A stretch of DNA of 64,000 nucleotides from Streptomyces sp. PT12 (lineage in GTDB: Bacteria; Actinomycetota; Actinomycetes; Streptomycetales; Streptomycetaceae). Position 1 is the stretch's first letter. Each line of letters begins with the position of its first letter. The translations under genes and the position numbers were made by a program. The stretch lies in contig NZ_QEST01000014.1 of NCBI RefSeq assembly GCF_003311645.1, forward strand, positions 233,193 through 297,192, given 5' to 3'. The notes under the pieces are model-generated. The model saw only the letters and a program-made list of their open reading frames with translations. It did not search any database and was not told the origin of the DNA. Positions 24,914 to 34,050 of this stretch are shown here, piece by piece.

Positions 24914-27315
24914 CGCAGGGGCGGCAGGTCCGCGGGGTGCATCACGCTCAGCTCCTCGGTGCTCGGCTCCGCGAGCCGCGCCACGCGGCCCGCGTGCCGC
25001 TCCACCATGGCCTCGAACGTCTGGCGCGCGGCCCGCCCGTTGCCGAACGAAGGGCCGCGGTCCATCGCCGTGAAGTACTTGAGCAGGGCGTCCCTGGTGC
25101 CCTCGCCCAGGTCGTACTCGTGCTCGCTCGCCTGCTGCTCCAGGATGCTAAGCAGCTCCTCCGGGGAGTAGTCGCCGAACGTGATGGTGCGCGAGAAGCG
25201 GGAGGCGACGCCGGGGTTGACGGCGAGGAAGCGTTCCATCTCGGCCGTGTAGCCCGCGACGATGACGACCACGGCCTCCCGGTGGTCCTCCATCAGCTTC
25301 ACGAGCGTGTCGATGGCCTCGCGGCCGAAGTCGCGGCCCGCGTCCTCGGGGGAGAGGGCGTACGCCTCGTCGATGAACAGCACGCCGCCACGGGCGCGTT
25401 CGAACGCCTCCTGCGTGCGGATCGCGGTCGAGCCGATGTGCTCGCCGACCAGGTCCACGCGCGAGACCTCCACCAGGTGGCCCCGGTCGAGCACGCCGAG
25501 GGAGGCGAGGATCTCGCCGTAGAGCCGCGCCACGGTCGTCTTGCCGGTGCCGGGGGAGCCCGTGAAGACCAGATGGCGGCGGACCGAGGCCGCCTTGAGC
25601 CCGGCCTGCCTGCGGCGGCGGCCCACCTCGATCATGTCGATGAGCGCCCGCACCTCGCGCTTGACCGTGGCGAGGCCGACCAGCGTCTCCAGCTCGGCCA
25701 GCACCTCGTCGGCGGGGCGGCCCCCGTCCGCGGGCTCGGGCTCCGGCGGGGCCGTGGCCTGGACGGACTTCTCCGAGCCCGCCGCCTCGCGCGCCGTGCG
25801 CCGCGCGGCCTCGCCCGCCTTGAGCCGGACGTCGGCCCCCGGCGCGGTCGTCTCGTCGCTCTGGCAGTCGGTGAGCACCGGGCTGTCCTCGGCGAAGACA
25901 TAGCCGCCGCGCGAGCACCGCTCGGTGCGGCACCGTTCGAGCTCGGTGCGGCAGCCGTCGATGATGTGGAAGCCGTAGCCGCTCGACCCGGTGACCCGGC
26001 ACCGGGAGAACCGGCCCCGCCCCCCGGCCGACACATACACCCCGGCCTCGGCGGGCCCGCTCACGGTGCTGTCGCTCACCTGCGGGTCGGCGCCCTTGGT
26101 GACGATGAAGCCCGTCCTCGCCCCCTCGACGGTGCACCCGGTCACCGTGCCGCCGCTGCCCTCGTCGCGGAACCACGCCCCGGTGCCGACGTCCTGGATC
26201 CGGCAGGCGTCGAGCTGGGCGGTCGCACCGTCGCTCACCGACACCGCCGAGCCGCGCACCTCCTCGATGCGGCTGTCCACGACGTCCGCGCGCGAGCCCG
26301 CGTCCAGCACGAACAGCGCGTCGGGAACGTGGTGCACCCGGCAGGACTCGAGCACCGCCGTGGCGCCGTCGCTGACCCACACCGCGGGGTAGTCCCCCGC
26401 CGACTCGTGGATCTCGCAGTCGTGCGCGTCGGCGTGCGTGCCCGGGTCCCACACCGAGAGGCCGTTGCGCCCGAAGCCGCTGATGGCGGTGCGCACCAGC
26501 GTCAGCACCGAACGGCCGCGCAGGTCGAGGGCGTTCTCCGGGATCCCGGTCAGCCGCGAGTCGGTCAGCGTGAGCACGGCCTCGGAGTCCAGCGTGATGC
26601 CGTCGCCCGTGGTCGCGCCGACCGCGCACTCGGTCAGATGGGCCGTGGCGCGCTCGGCGAGCACCACGCCCGCGCCCCTGATCTCCTCGACGCGGCACCC
26701 CACCGCGTCCACCGCGCTGCCCTCGCCGGTCACCGAGAGCCCGGCGCCCGACGAGCGGGTGATCCGGCAGCGCTCAAGGCGCAGATGCGCGGGCCCCCTG
26801 ACCGAGACGCCCGGCTGGCCCGCCTCCACGACCTCGCACTCCTCGAACAGGCCGCCCGCGCCGTCCCCGACGCTGATGCCCGCGCCCGTGGGGTTGCTGA
26901 CGACCGACTGCCGCACGGTCGGCCTGGCGCCGCCGCGCACCTCTATGCCCGACGCGGACGCGGCGTGCACCTGAAGGCCCGTCAGCTCGGGCGTGCTGTT
27001 CTCGATGAGGACGGCAGGGGACGCGGTGTCCTGACCCTCGATGCGCAGGTGCTGGACGGTGGCCGAGCCGCGGACCGTCAGCGGGACGCCATCGGGCGGC
27101 GCGATCCGCGCCGGGCCGTCCTTCGCCTCGCTCGGCCCCCGCAGGGTGACCGACTGCTCGATCACCAGGTTCTCCCGGTAGGTGCCGGGCCCCAGGACCA
27201 GGACATCGCCGTCGGCGGCCGCGGCAAGGGCCTCGGTGACGGTGGTGTAGACGGCGGTCCGCCGCCGCCAGCGTGCTGTTCCGGTGTGCGTCACCTGGAC
27301 AGAACCCTTGGTCAT
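24910..27315 (-). CDS. Right-handed beta-helix plus CbxX-type AAA+ ATPase
   Basis: An 801-residue two-part protein. Residues 25-490 are about twenty short parallel beta-helix repeats of the pectate-lyase/NosD kind (LEECEVVEAGQPGVSVRG, LERCRITRSSGAGLSVTG and similar). A Glu/Pro/Ala linker follows, then a CbxX/CfqX AAA+ module with Walker A TGSPGTGKTTVARLYGEIL near 582 and Walker B GGVLFIDEAYALSPED near 645. It is not secreted. The ATG at 27315 gives the start MTKGSVQVTHTGTARW, which matches what I recall of homologues; an ATG 18 bp upstream is less likely. It is divergent from the encapsulin pair. Function unknown; the beta-helix may be a binding scaffold for the ATPase's client. Confidence 0.82.
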   Translation of the reverse strand: MTKGSVQVTHTGTARWRRRTAVYTTVTEALAAAADGDVLVLGPGTYRENLVIEQSVTLRGPSEAKDGPARIAPPDGVPLTVRGSATVQHLRIEGQDTASPAVLIENSTPELTGLQVHAASASGIEVRGGARPTVRQSVVSNPTGAGISVGDGAGGLFEECEVVEAGQPGVSVRGPAHLRLERCRITRSSGAGLSVTGEGSAVDAVGCRVEEIRGAGVVLAERATAHLTECAVGATTGDGITLDSEAVLTLTDSRLTGIPENALDLRGRSVLTLVRTAISGFGRNGLSVWDPGTHADAHDCEIHESAGDYPAVWVSDGATAVLESCRVHHVPDALFVLDAGSRADVVDSRIEEVRGSAVSVSDGATAQLDACRIQDVGTGAWFRDEGSGGTVTGCTVEGARTGFIVTKGADPQVSDSTVSGPAEAGVYVSAGGRGRFSRCRVTGSSGYGFHIIDGCRTELERCRTERCSRGGYVFAEDSPVLTDCQSDETTAPGADVRLKAGEAARRTAREAAGSEKSVQATAPPEPEPADGGRPADEVLAELETLVGLATVKREVRALIDMIEVGRRRRQAGLKAASVRRHLVFTGSPGTGKTTVARLYGEILASLGVLDRGHLVEVSRVDLVGEHIGSTAIRTQEAFERARGGVLFIDEAYALSPEDAGRDFGREAIDTLVKLMEDHREAVVVIVAGYTAEMERFLAVNPGVASRFSRTITFGDYSPEELLSILEQQASEHEYDLGEGTRDALLKYFTAMDRGPSFGNGRAARQTFEAMVERHAGRVARLAEPSTEELSVMHPADLPPLR

Positions 27316-27601
27316 GGAACCGGTGTGCCCCAACCTCGTGCGATGACGTGCGCGTTATCACGCGTACTTGGCCGCTCCACCGTAGCGCGCCGCAGGCCGG
27401 GGGAATGACCGTAGCGTCGGCATGGCACGCGCGCCCCCCGCACGCAACCGCACAACCGTCGTGCGCCCGAGCGCCCCCCAGCCTATGCCGTGACCGATCG
27501 TGCCCCCGCGCGCACCCTGGGTGGTGCGAGGCGCGGAAGTCCCACCGGGATACCCACCAATTCCCTTGAAAAACCCCGGAGTTGGGCCCACTTTCGAGTG
27601 A

Positions 27602-27631
27602 TTGCCCCGTGTGAGCACCAGCCTCTAGCTT
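27602..27631 (+). promoter_or_regulatory. Putative promoter of the encapsulin pair
   Basis: TTGCCC (27602-27607) and TAGCTT (27626-27631) with 18-bp spacing resemble an HrdB promoter and would start transcription near 27638, about 50 nt before the first encapsulin ATG. The rest of the 375-bp gap 27316-27690 shows no other feature. Confidence 0.5.
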
Positions 27632-27690
27632 CATTCGCGGGATCCCCCGAATGGCCCGAGTACGACCGCAGATTGGCGGTGTTCTTTCGC

Positions 27691-29103
27691 ATGACCACGT
27701 CCACCGAACCGACCGCAGGAAATGAGTCGGCGCAGCCCCGGCTGAGCCTTGACACCTCTGCCGCGCGCAATCTCGCCACCACCACCAAGACCCCTCCGCA
27801 AATGCAGGGGATCACCTCGCGGTGGCTGTTGCGGGTGCTGCCGTGGGTGCAAGTTTCCGGCGGGACGTTCCGGGTGAACCGCAGGCTGACCCACACCGTG
27901 GGGAACGGCCGCGTCGAGTTCACCTCGACCGGCGCCGAGGTCAGGGTGATCCCCGCCGAGCTGGGCGAGCTCCCCGCGCTCGCCGGGTTCGACGACGCCG
28001 AGACGCTCGCCGCGCTCGCCGACGCCTGCGTCCAGCGGGACTTCGCGGCCGGCGACGTGCTGCTCGCGGCCGGGGGCCCCGCGGACCGGGTCGTCCTGAT
28101 CGCCCACGGCAAGCTCGCGGTGCGCGGCGCGGGGGCGTACGACACCGAGACGCAGCTCGGCGTCCTGGGCGACGGCGACTTCCACGGCGACGGCGTGCTC
28201 ACCGACGCCGACGCGGGCCTGTGGGAGCACAGCCTCGTCGCGCTCACCAGCGGCACCGTTCTCACCCTCGGCAGGCAGGAGTTCGCCGGGATCGCCGCCC
28301 GCTCACCCGGGCTGACCGGCCACCTCGCGGCCTTCCGCGCCGCCGAGCCCGCCCAGCGCAACGCCCAGGGCGAGGCGGCCATCGCGCTGGCCTCGGGGCA
28401 CGCGGGCGAGCCCGTGCTGCCGGGGACGTTCGTCGACTACGAGACGTCCCCGCGCGAGTACGAGCTGAGCGTCGCCCAGACCGTGCTGCGCGTGCACAGC
28501 CGCGTCGCCGACCTCTACAACGAGCCGATGAACCAGGTCGAGGAGCAACTGCGCCTGACCGTCGAGGCGTTGCGTGAACGCCAGGAGCACGAGCTGGTCA
28601 ACAACCGGGAGTTCGGCCTGCTGCACAACGCCGACCTCCGCCAGCGCCTCCACACCCGCTCGGGCCCGCCCACGCCCGACGACCTCGACGAGCTGCTGGC
28701 CACCGTCTGGAAGGACCCGAGCGTCATCCTGGCCCACCCCAAGGCGATCGCGGCGTTCGGCAGGGAGTGCAGCGCCCGCGGGCTCTACCCCGGCAGCGCG
28801 GACATCGAGGGCCACGCGGTCCCCGCCTGGCGCGGCGTCCCCGTGCTGCCCTGCGACAAGATCCCGGTCAGCCGCGCGGGCACCAGCTCTATTCTGGCGC
28901 TGCGCACCGGGGAAAAGGCCCGGGGCGTCGTCGGGCTGCACCGCACGGGAATTCCCGATGAATACCAGCCCAGCCTCTCCGTCCGTTTCATGGGCATCAA
29001 CGAGCAGGCCGTCATCTCCTATCTGGTGAGCGCCTACTACTCGGTGGCCGTTCTCGTGCCCGACGCCCTCGGAATTCTGGAGGACGTCGAGATCGGGCAC
29101 TGA
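27691..29103 (+). CDS. EshA-type family 2B encapsulin shell protein (copy 1)
   Basis: A 470-residue HK97-fold shell protein of encapsulin family 2B, the group of S. griseus EshA. The N-arm has [20 protein letters not shown] at residues 32-51 and [12 protein letters not shown]. Residues about 95-215 are a cyclic-nucleotide-binding-like insertion. The remainder is the HK97 P- and A-domain with [45 protein letters not shown] and [20 protein letters not shown]. Such proteins form icosahedral compartments. The ATG at 27691 has no clear ribosome site. A paralogue follows after 74 bp; two-component 2B shells are known in other Streptomyces. No cargo enzyme is adjacent. Confidence 0.9.
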   Translation: MTTSTEPTAGNESAQPRLSLDTSAARNLATTTKTPPQMQGITSRWLLRVLPWVQVSGGTFRVNRRLTHTVGNGRVEFTSTGAEVRVIPAELGELPALAGFDDAETLAALADACVQRDFAAGDVLLAAGGPADRVVLIAHGKLAVRGAGAYDTETQLGVLGDGDFHGDGVLTDADAGLWEHSLVALTSGTVLTLGRQEFAGIAARSPGLTGHLAAFRAAEPAQRNAQGEAAIALASGHAGEPVLPGTFVDYETSPREYELSVAQTVLRVHSRVADLYNEPMNQVEEQLRLTVEALRERQEHELVNNREFGLLHNADLRQRLHTRSGPPTPDDLDELLATVWKDPSVILAHPKAIAAFGRECSARGLYPGSADIEGHAVPAWRGVPVLPCDKIPVSRAGTSSILALRTGEKARGVVGLHRTGIPDEYQPSLSVRFMGINEQAVISYLVSAYYSVAVLVPDALGILEDVEIGH

Positions 29104-29177
29104 GACGCCCGCGTCCCCCCGCCCGCTTCCCCGGCCCGTCCCGCCGGGCCCCGCACCCCATCGGAAGGCACCTCTTC

Positions 29178-30554
29178 GTGAACTCGCCCGTGCGTCCCAC
29201 GCGCAGCAGCCTCGACACCACCGCTGCCCGCAATCTCGCGAGCACCCTCAAGACCCCTCCGCAGATGCAGGGCATCACACCGCGGTGGCTGCTAAAGGTC
29301 CTTCCCTGGGTGCAGGTCTCCGGCGGGACGTTCCGTGTGAACCGGAGGCTCGCCCACACCCTCGGCGACGGGCGCGTCGAATTCACCTCGACCGGCGCCG
29401 ACTTCCACGTCATCCCCGCCGAGCTGACCGAGCTGCCCCCGCTGCGGGGGCTCGACGACCCCGCGGCCCTCGACGCGCTGGCCGACGCCTGCGTCCAGCG
29501 CGAGTACGGTCCGGGCGAGGCCGTCGTGGAGGCGGGGGGCCCCGTGACCGGGGTCGTGCTGATCGCGCACGGCAAGGTGCGCAGGCTCGGCCGCGGTGCC
29601 TACGACGGCGAGACCTCCCTCGGCACCCTGGCCGACGGCGACTTCGCGGGCGACGGCGCGCTGCTCGGCGATCCCGGCGCCTGGGAGCACACCCTGCGGA
29701 CGGTCACCCGCTGCACCGTGCTGACCCTGCCCCTCGACCGGGTCGCCGAGGTCGCCGAGGCGCACCCCGCCCTGCGCGCCCACCTCGACGAGGCGGCCGC
29801 TGCCCCGCCCGCCGCCCGCAACAAGCGCGGCGAGGCCGACATCGCCCTGGCCTCGGGGCACGCGGGCGAGCCCGTGCTGCCGGGGACGTTTGTCGACTAC
29901 GAGACGTCCCCGCGCGAGTACGAGCTGAGCGTCGCCCAGACCGTGCTGCGCGTCCACACCCGCGTCGCCGACCTCTACGGCGAGCCGATGGACCAGGTCG
30001 AGGAACAACTCAAGCTCACCGTCCAGGCGTTGCGCGAACGCCAGGAGCACGACCTCGTCAACGACCGGCAGTTCGGCCTGCTGCACAACGCCGACCCCCG
30101 CCAGCGCCTCCACACCCGCTCGGGCCCGCCCACGCCCGACGACCTCGACGAGCTGATCTCCCGGCGCCGCAAGACCCAGTACCTCATCGCCCACCCGCGC
30201 ACGATCGCGGCGTTCGGCAGGGAGTGCAACGCCCGCGGAGTGCACCCGGGCCACACGGAGATCGACGGCACCAGGGTCGGCGCCTGGCGGGGCATCCCGC
30301 TGCTGCCCTGCGACAAGATCCCCGTCACCCCCGAGGGCACCAGCTCGGTGCTCGCCCTGCGCACCGGCCAGGAGAACCAGGGCGTCGTCGGGCTGCGCCA
30401 GACCGGCATCCCCGAGGAGTACGAGCCGGGCCTGAACGTCCGCTTTATGGGCATCAACGACCAGGCCGTGATCTCCTACCTGGTCAGCGCCTACTTCTCG
30501 GCCGCCGTCCTGGTCCCCGACGCCCTCGGGATCCTGGAGGACGCCGAGGTGTGA
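29178..30554 (+). CDS. EshA-type family 2B encapsulin shell protein (copy 2)
   Basis: A 458-residue paralogue of the preceding gene with the same architecture: N-arm [20 protein letters not shown], a nucleotide-binding-like insertion and the HK97 shell domain ending in [20 protein letters not shown]. It is shorter at both ends. The GTG at 29178 has GGAAGG nine bases upstream. Two tracts of about 107 and 85 bp are almost identical in nucleotide sequence between the copies while other parts differ clearly. The insertion again lacks the phosphate-binding Arg-Ala segment of functional cNMP domains. Together the two genes most likely encode a mixed shell. Confidence 0.9.
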   Translation: MNSPVRPTRSSLDTTAARNLASTLKTPPQMQGITPRWLLKVLPWVQVSGGTFRVNRRLAHTLGDGRVEFTSTGADFHVIPAELTELPPLRGLDDPAALDALADACVQREYGPGEAVVEAGGPVTGVVLIAHGKVRRLGRGAYDGETSLGTLADGDFAGDGALLGDPGAWEHTLRTVTRCTVLTLPLDRVAEVAEAHPALRAHLDEAAAAPPAARNKRGEADIALASGHAGEPVLPGTFVDYETSPREYELSVAQTVLRVHTRVADLYGEPMDQVEEQLKLTVQALRERQEHDLVNDRQFGLLHNADPRQRLHTRSGPPTPDDLDELISRRRKTQYLIAHPRTIAAFGRECNARGVHPGHTEIDGTRVGAWRGIPLLPCDKIPVTPEGTSSVLALRTGQENQGVVGLRQTGIPEEYEPGLNVRFMGINDQAVISYLVSAYFSAAVLVPDALGILEDAEV

Positions 30555-30566
30555 CCTCCGCAGGTG

Positions 30567-31109
30567 TCAGTGGCCCGCCCCCTGCTCCGACCAGTAGCCG
30601 GGGGACGGGTACTGGTGCGGCGCCTGCCCGTGGCCCTGCGGCTGGGGCTGCTGCTGCCCCGGATACGGCGCCTGGTACGCGCCGGGCTGCATCGGACGCG
30701 GCGCGGCGGGCCGCGGCGTCGCGGGGCGCATCTGCTGCGGCACCGGCGCCTGCGGGCCCGGGTAGCCCCGGGGCTCGCGCGCCTGCTGGGGGAAGTACGG
30801 CGTGGGCGCCTGGGGCGTGGCCGCGGGCAGCGGCTGGCGCACCGGCGTCGCCTGGTACCCGGGGTAGCCGGACGGCGCCTGGGCGTGCTGGTGCGGCTGC
30901 GATGGCCCCGAAGGGAGCGCGGGCAGGGCGGGCAGCGCGTTCGGCGCGGGGGTGTGCTGATAGCCGCTCGCGGGCTCGTAGGCGGCGGGCACGCGGATGG
31001 GCGCGATCTGCGGGGTCCCCCGCTCGGCCACCAGCCTGTCGTAGATGGGGGTGTCGGGGAACGACGATGAGGAGTAGCCACCGCCGTAGGAGGGGCGCGG
31101 GGAGGTCAT
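30567..31109 (-). CDS. Pro/Gln-rich conserved protein (DUF6643-like)
   Basis: A 180-residue, largely disordered protein. The first 45 residues are ordered-looking and well conserved in streptomycetes as I recall (MTSPRPSYGGGYSSSSFPDT, IYDRLVAERGTPQIAPIRVP); the rest is Pro/Gln/Tyr-rich (PYPGQQQPQPQGHGQAPHQ). The ATG at 31109 lies seven bases after TAACTT on its strand, so the message may be leaderless; a longer frame from 31196 is not supported. It converges on the second encapsulin gene with 12 bp between. Function unknown. Disordered Pro-rich tails direct cargo into family 2 encapsulins, so a cargo or adaptor role is conceivable but unsupported. Confidence 0.7.
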   Translation of the reverse strand: MTSPRPSYGGGYSSSSFPDTPIYDRLVAERGTPQIAPIRVPAAYEPASGYQHTPAPNALPALPALPSGPSQPHQHAQAPSGYPGYQATPVRQPLPAATPQAPTPYFPQQAREPRGYPGPQAPVPQQMRPATPRPAAPRPMQPGAYQAPYPGQQQPQPQGHGQAPHQYPSPGYWSEQGAGH

Positions 31110-31228
31110 GCCCCATAAGTTAAGCCCACCATGTGCTTGTTGGGGAGTCCGATCAGGCGGTCTTTTCACAGCCTTGAGCTTCGCCCACGGGGTCAATTCG
31201 AAGGAATTCCGGAAAAAACGTCGATCTC

Positions 31229-31254
31229 ACCCCTCATGATGTTGTATCAGGGGT
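31229..31254. promoter_or_regulatory. Interrupted inverted repeat upstream of the TerD fusion gene
   Basis: ACCCCT (31229-31234) and AGGGGT (31249-31254) flank a 14-bp centre, an operator-like palindrome in the 261-bp gap between the Pro-rich gene and the TerD gene, 117 bp before the TerD start. An A-rich run (GGAAAAAACG) lies just upstream. Confidence 0.3.
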
Positions 31255-31370
31255 CAGCCCGGAGGGCCATGGGGCGGGATGGCATAGTGGGGCATGCCAC
31301 CCGGCAACAACCCCCCATACAAGCGCAGCACAGGTGACGTGACGACGGTCACCCGACGGAGGAAGCCGAG

Positions 31371-32777
31371 ATGCTCAAAGGTGCGAATGTCCCGGTAGCG
31401 GCCAGTTCGGTCCGCATCGAGATCGGCTGGAACACAGCGGGTGGCGTACCTGACGTCGACGCCTCGGCCCTGCTGCTCGACCAGGCGGGCCGGGTCCGTT
31501 CCGACGCGGACTTCGTCTTCTACAACCAGCCGCAGCACGCCTCGGGATCCGTGCGGCACGAGGGCAAGCAGCCCGCGGGCGTCTCCGTGACCGACCGCCT
31601 CACCGTCGACCTCGCGCGCGTCGAGCCCGGCGTCGAGAAGATCGCGCTCGCCGCCTCCGCCGACGGCGGCACCTTCGGGCAGGTCCCCGGGCTGCACATC
31701 CGGCTGCTCGACTCCGGCTCGGGCGCCGAGGTGGCCAGGTTCGACAGCGCCGATGCCTCGTCCGAGACCGCGTTCGTGCTCGGCGAGCTGTACCGGCGCC
31801 AGGGCGCCTGGAAGTTCAGGGCCGTCGGCCAGGGCTACGACAGCGGACTCGCCGGGCTCGCCACGGACTTCGGCATCAGCGTCGACGAGGAGCCCCAGGC
31901 CGCCCCCGCGGCGCCCCCGCCCCCCGCCCCGATGCCGCAGGCTCCGCTGCCGCCGTCCGCGCAGATGCCGCCCGCGCCCATGCCGCAGGCTCCGCTGCCC
32001 CCCTCGACGCAGATCCCGCCCGCGCCCATGCCGCCCGCGCCCCTGCCTCCCCAGGCCCCGATGCCGCCCGCCCCGCCCGCGGCCCCCGCCCCGCCCCAGG
32101 CGCCCGCGGCGCCCGCGCCCTCCGGCGGCGCCGTGCGGCTGAGCAAGGTCACGCTCACCAAGGAGTCCCCGGCCATCTCGCTGGCCAAGCAGGGCGCCAC
32201 ATCGGGCCGGATGAACGTCAACCTCAACTGGCAGCAGCGCACGCCCGCCAAGCAGTCGGGCGGCGGCTGGCGCGACAAGCTGACCCGCGCCATGGGCGGC
32301 AGCCTCGACCTCGACCTGTGCGCCCTCTTCGAGCTGTCCGACGGGCGCAAGGGCGTCGTCCAGGCCCTGGGGAACGCGTTCGGCTCCCTCCACCAGCCGC
32401 CCTACATGCACCTGGACGGCGACGACCGCACCGGCGCCGTCGCCCGTGGCGAGAACCTCACGATCAACCTCGACCACGCGCGCGACCTCAAGCGCGTCGT
32501 CGTCTTCGTGACGATCTACTCCGGCGCCAGCAGCTTCCAGAACATCGCCGCCACCGTCACCCTCACCCCGGAGAACGGCGCGCCCGTCGAGTTCCACCTC
32601 GACGAGTGCACCGTGCCATCGCCGGTGTGCGTCCTGGCCGTGCTGACCAACGACAACGGCGCCCTCGTCGTCCACCGCGAGGCCAAGTACCTCATCCCCG
32701 ACCGCGGCGTCAGCCCCCAGCGCACCGTCGACTACGCGTACGGCTTCGGCATGCAGTGGACCCCGGGCCGCAAGTGA
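31371..32777 (+). CDS. TerD-TerD fusion protein with Pro-rich linker
   Basis: A 468-residue fusion. Residues 1-170 form one TerD domain ([60 protein letters not shown]), residues 175-255 a repetitive Pro/Ala/Met linker (units like [13 protein letters not shown]), and residues 260-468 a second, divergent TerD-like domain with [20 protein letters not shown] and the [11 protein letters not shown] calcium-type loop. TerD domains bind calcium and occur in tellurite/stress clusters whose chemistry is unsettled. GGAGGAAG precedes the ATG. The stop overlaps the racemase-like gene, an uncommon partner. Confidence 0.88.
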   Translation: MLKGANVPVAASSVRIEIGWNTAGGVPDVDASALLLDQAGRVRSDADFVFYNQPQHASGSVRHEGKQPAGVSVTDRLTVDLARVEPGVEKIALAASADGGTFGQVPGLHIRLLDSGSGAEVARFDSADASSETAFVLGELYRRQGAWKFRAVGQGYDSGLAGLATDFGISVDEEPQAAPAAPPPPAPMPQAPLPPSAQMPPAPMPQAPLPPSTQIPPAPMPPAPLPPQAPMPPAPPAAPAPPQAPAAPAPSGGAVRLSKVTLTKESPAISLAKQGATSGRMNVNLNWQQRTPAKQSGGGWRDKLTRAMGGSLDLDLCALFELSDGRKGVVQALGNAFGSLHQPPYMHLDGDDRTGAVARGENLTINLDHARDLKRVVVFVTIYSGASSFQNIAATVTLTPENGAPVEFHLDECTVPSPVCVLAVLTNDNGALVVHREAKYLIPDRGVSPQRTVDYAYGFGMQWTPGRK

Positions 32778-33553
32778 GGATCGCGCTCGTCGACTCGGGC
32801 CTCGGCTCGCTCGCGGCCGCCGCGGCCCTGCGGCGGCTGCGGCCCGACGCCTCGCTGATCCTGTGCGCCGACCCCGACGGGATGCCCTGGGGGCCCCGCA
32901 CCCCCCAGGGCATCACCGCCCGCGCGCTCGAGTGCGCCGGGCCCGCGGCCGCCGAACGGCCCGACGCGCTGATCGTCGCCTGCAACACCGCGTCGGTGCA
33001 CGCGCTGCCCGCGCTGCGCGCCGCGTTCGAGCCCGCGGTGCCCGTCGTCGGCACCGTCCCGGCCGTCAAGCCCGCCGCGGCGGCGGGCGGCCCGTTCGCC
33101 GTCTGGGCCACCCCCGCCACCACGGGCAGCGGCTACCAGCGGCGCCTCATCGAGGAGTTCGCCGCGGGGGCCGCCGCCACCGAGGTGCCATGCCACGGGC
33201 TCGCCGAGGCCGTCGAGCGCGCCGACGGGGCCGCCGTCCGCGCCGCCGTCAAGGCCGCGGCCGAGCTGACCCCGCCCGACACGGCCGCCGTCGTCCTGGG
33301 CTGCACGCACTACGAGCTGGTGGCCGAGCCGATCCGCGCCCAGCTGATGTCGGTGACCGGCGCGCCCGTCACGCTGTTCGGCTCCGCCGACGCGGTCGCC
33401 GCCCAGGCGCTGCGCCGCGTCGGCGCTGCCCCGGCGCCCGGCACCCCGGCCACCGGGGGCCTCACGGTCTTCGCGAGCGGCCGCGCGGCCGAGCTGCCCG
33501 AGGCGGCGCTCGCCTACCGGGAGGGCCGTTTCCTCGCCGGGGTTGCCGCGTAG
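32774..33553 (+). CDS. Aspartate/glutamate racemase superfamily protein
   Basis: A 259-residue MurI-like protein. The two catalytic cysteines of the superfamily are present in [12 protein letters not shown] and [11 protein letters not shown], and the N-terminus [12 protein letters not shown] matches the MurI D-S-G-x-G motif. It is therefore a probable amino-acid racemase, though its divergence and position, overlapped with the TerD gene by GTGA, argue against it being the essential glutamate racemase of peptidoglycan synthesis. The GTG start is fixed by that overlap. Confidence 0.8.
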   Translation: MRIALVDSGLGSLAAAAALRRLRPDASLILCADPDGMPWGPRTPQGITARALECAGPAAAERPDALIVACNTASVHALPALRAAFEPAVPVVGTVPAVKPAAAAGGPFAVWATPATTGSGYQRRLIEEFAAGAAATEVPCHGLAEAVERADGAAVRAAVKAAAELTPPDTAAVVLGCTHYELVAEPIRAQLMSVTGAPVTLFGSADAVAAQALRRVGAAPAPGTPATGGLTVFASGRAAELPEAALAYREGRFLAGVAA

Positions 33554-33567
33554 GCTCGGCTCCCATG
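33551..33567 (+). promoter_or_regulatory. Leaderless promoter of the Nudix gene
   Basis: TAGGCT at 33551-33556 is a strong Streptomyces -10 and the ATG follows eight bases later with no ribosome site. It overlaps the last codon and stop of the racemase-like gene. Confidence 0.5.
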
Positions 33568-34050
33568 GGAACCCCCGACTTCATCCGCGAGCTGCGCGTC
33601 AGCATCGGCCACCAGCCGCTGTTCCTGCCGGGCGTGACCGCCGTCGTCCTCGACGACGAGGGCCGCGTGCTGCTCGTGCGGCGGGCCGACAACGGCAGCT
33701 GGACCCTCGTCAGCGGCATCCCCGAGCCGGGGGAGCAGCCCGCCGAGACGGCCGTGCGCGAGACCTGGGAGGAGACCGCGGTGCGGTGCGTCCCCGAGCG
33801 CCTGCTGCTGGTGCAGACGCTGCCGCCGACGCGCTATCCCAACGGCGACGTCTGCCAGTTCATGGATGTCAGCCTGCGCTGCCGGGCGGTCGGCGGCAGC
33901 GCGCGGGTCAACGACGACGAGTCCTCCGAGGTCGGCTGGTTCGCCCTCGACGCGCTGCCGCCGCTGCACCAGGGCGCCCTCGACCGCATCAAGCTGGCGA
34001 CGGAGGACGAAGGGCCCGCGTGGTTCGACCGGGGCGTCAGGTCTTCCTGA
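33565..34050 (+). CDS. Nudix hydrolase
   Basis: A 161-residue Nudix protein that should cleave a nucleoside diphosphate linked to another moiety. The Nudix box is GIPEPGEQPAETAVRETWEE followed by TAV, intact in its REXXEE metal core but with Ala at the usual second Gly. Flanking strands are GVTAVVLDDEGRVLLVRRAD and DVCQFMDVSLRC, the latter typical of ADP-ribose or NADH pyrophosphatase-like groups. Substrate not determined. Its last 14 bp overlap the 3' end of the convergent dhaM gene. Confidence 0.9.
   Translation: MGTPDFIRELRVSIGHQPLFLPGVTAVVLDDEGRVLLVRRADNGSWTLVSGIPEPGEQPAETAVRETWEETAVRCVPERLLLVQTLPPTRYPNGDVCQFMDVSLRCRAVGGSARVNDDESSEVGWFALDALPPLHQGALDRIKLATEDEGPAWFDRGVRSS

Noticed and set aside
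23098-27408. 1436-codon plus-strand frame
   Set aside because: Arg/Ala/Gly-rich shadow of the membrane hydrolase and of the minus-strand AAA+ gene; no domain recognisable.
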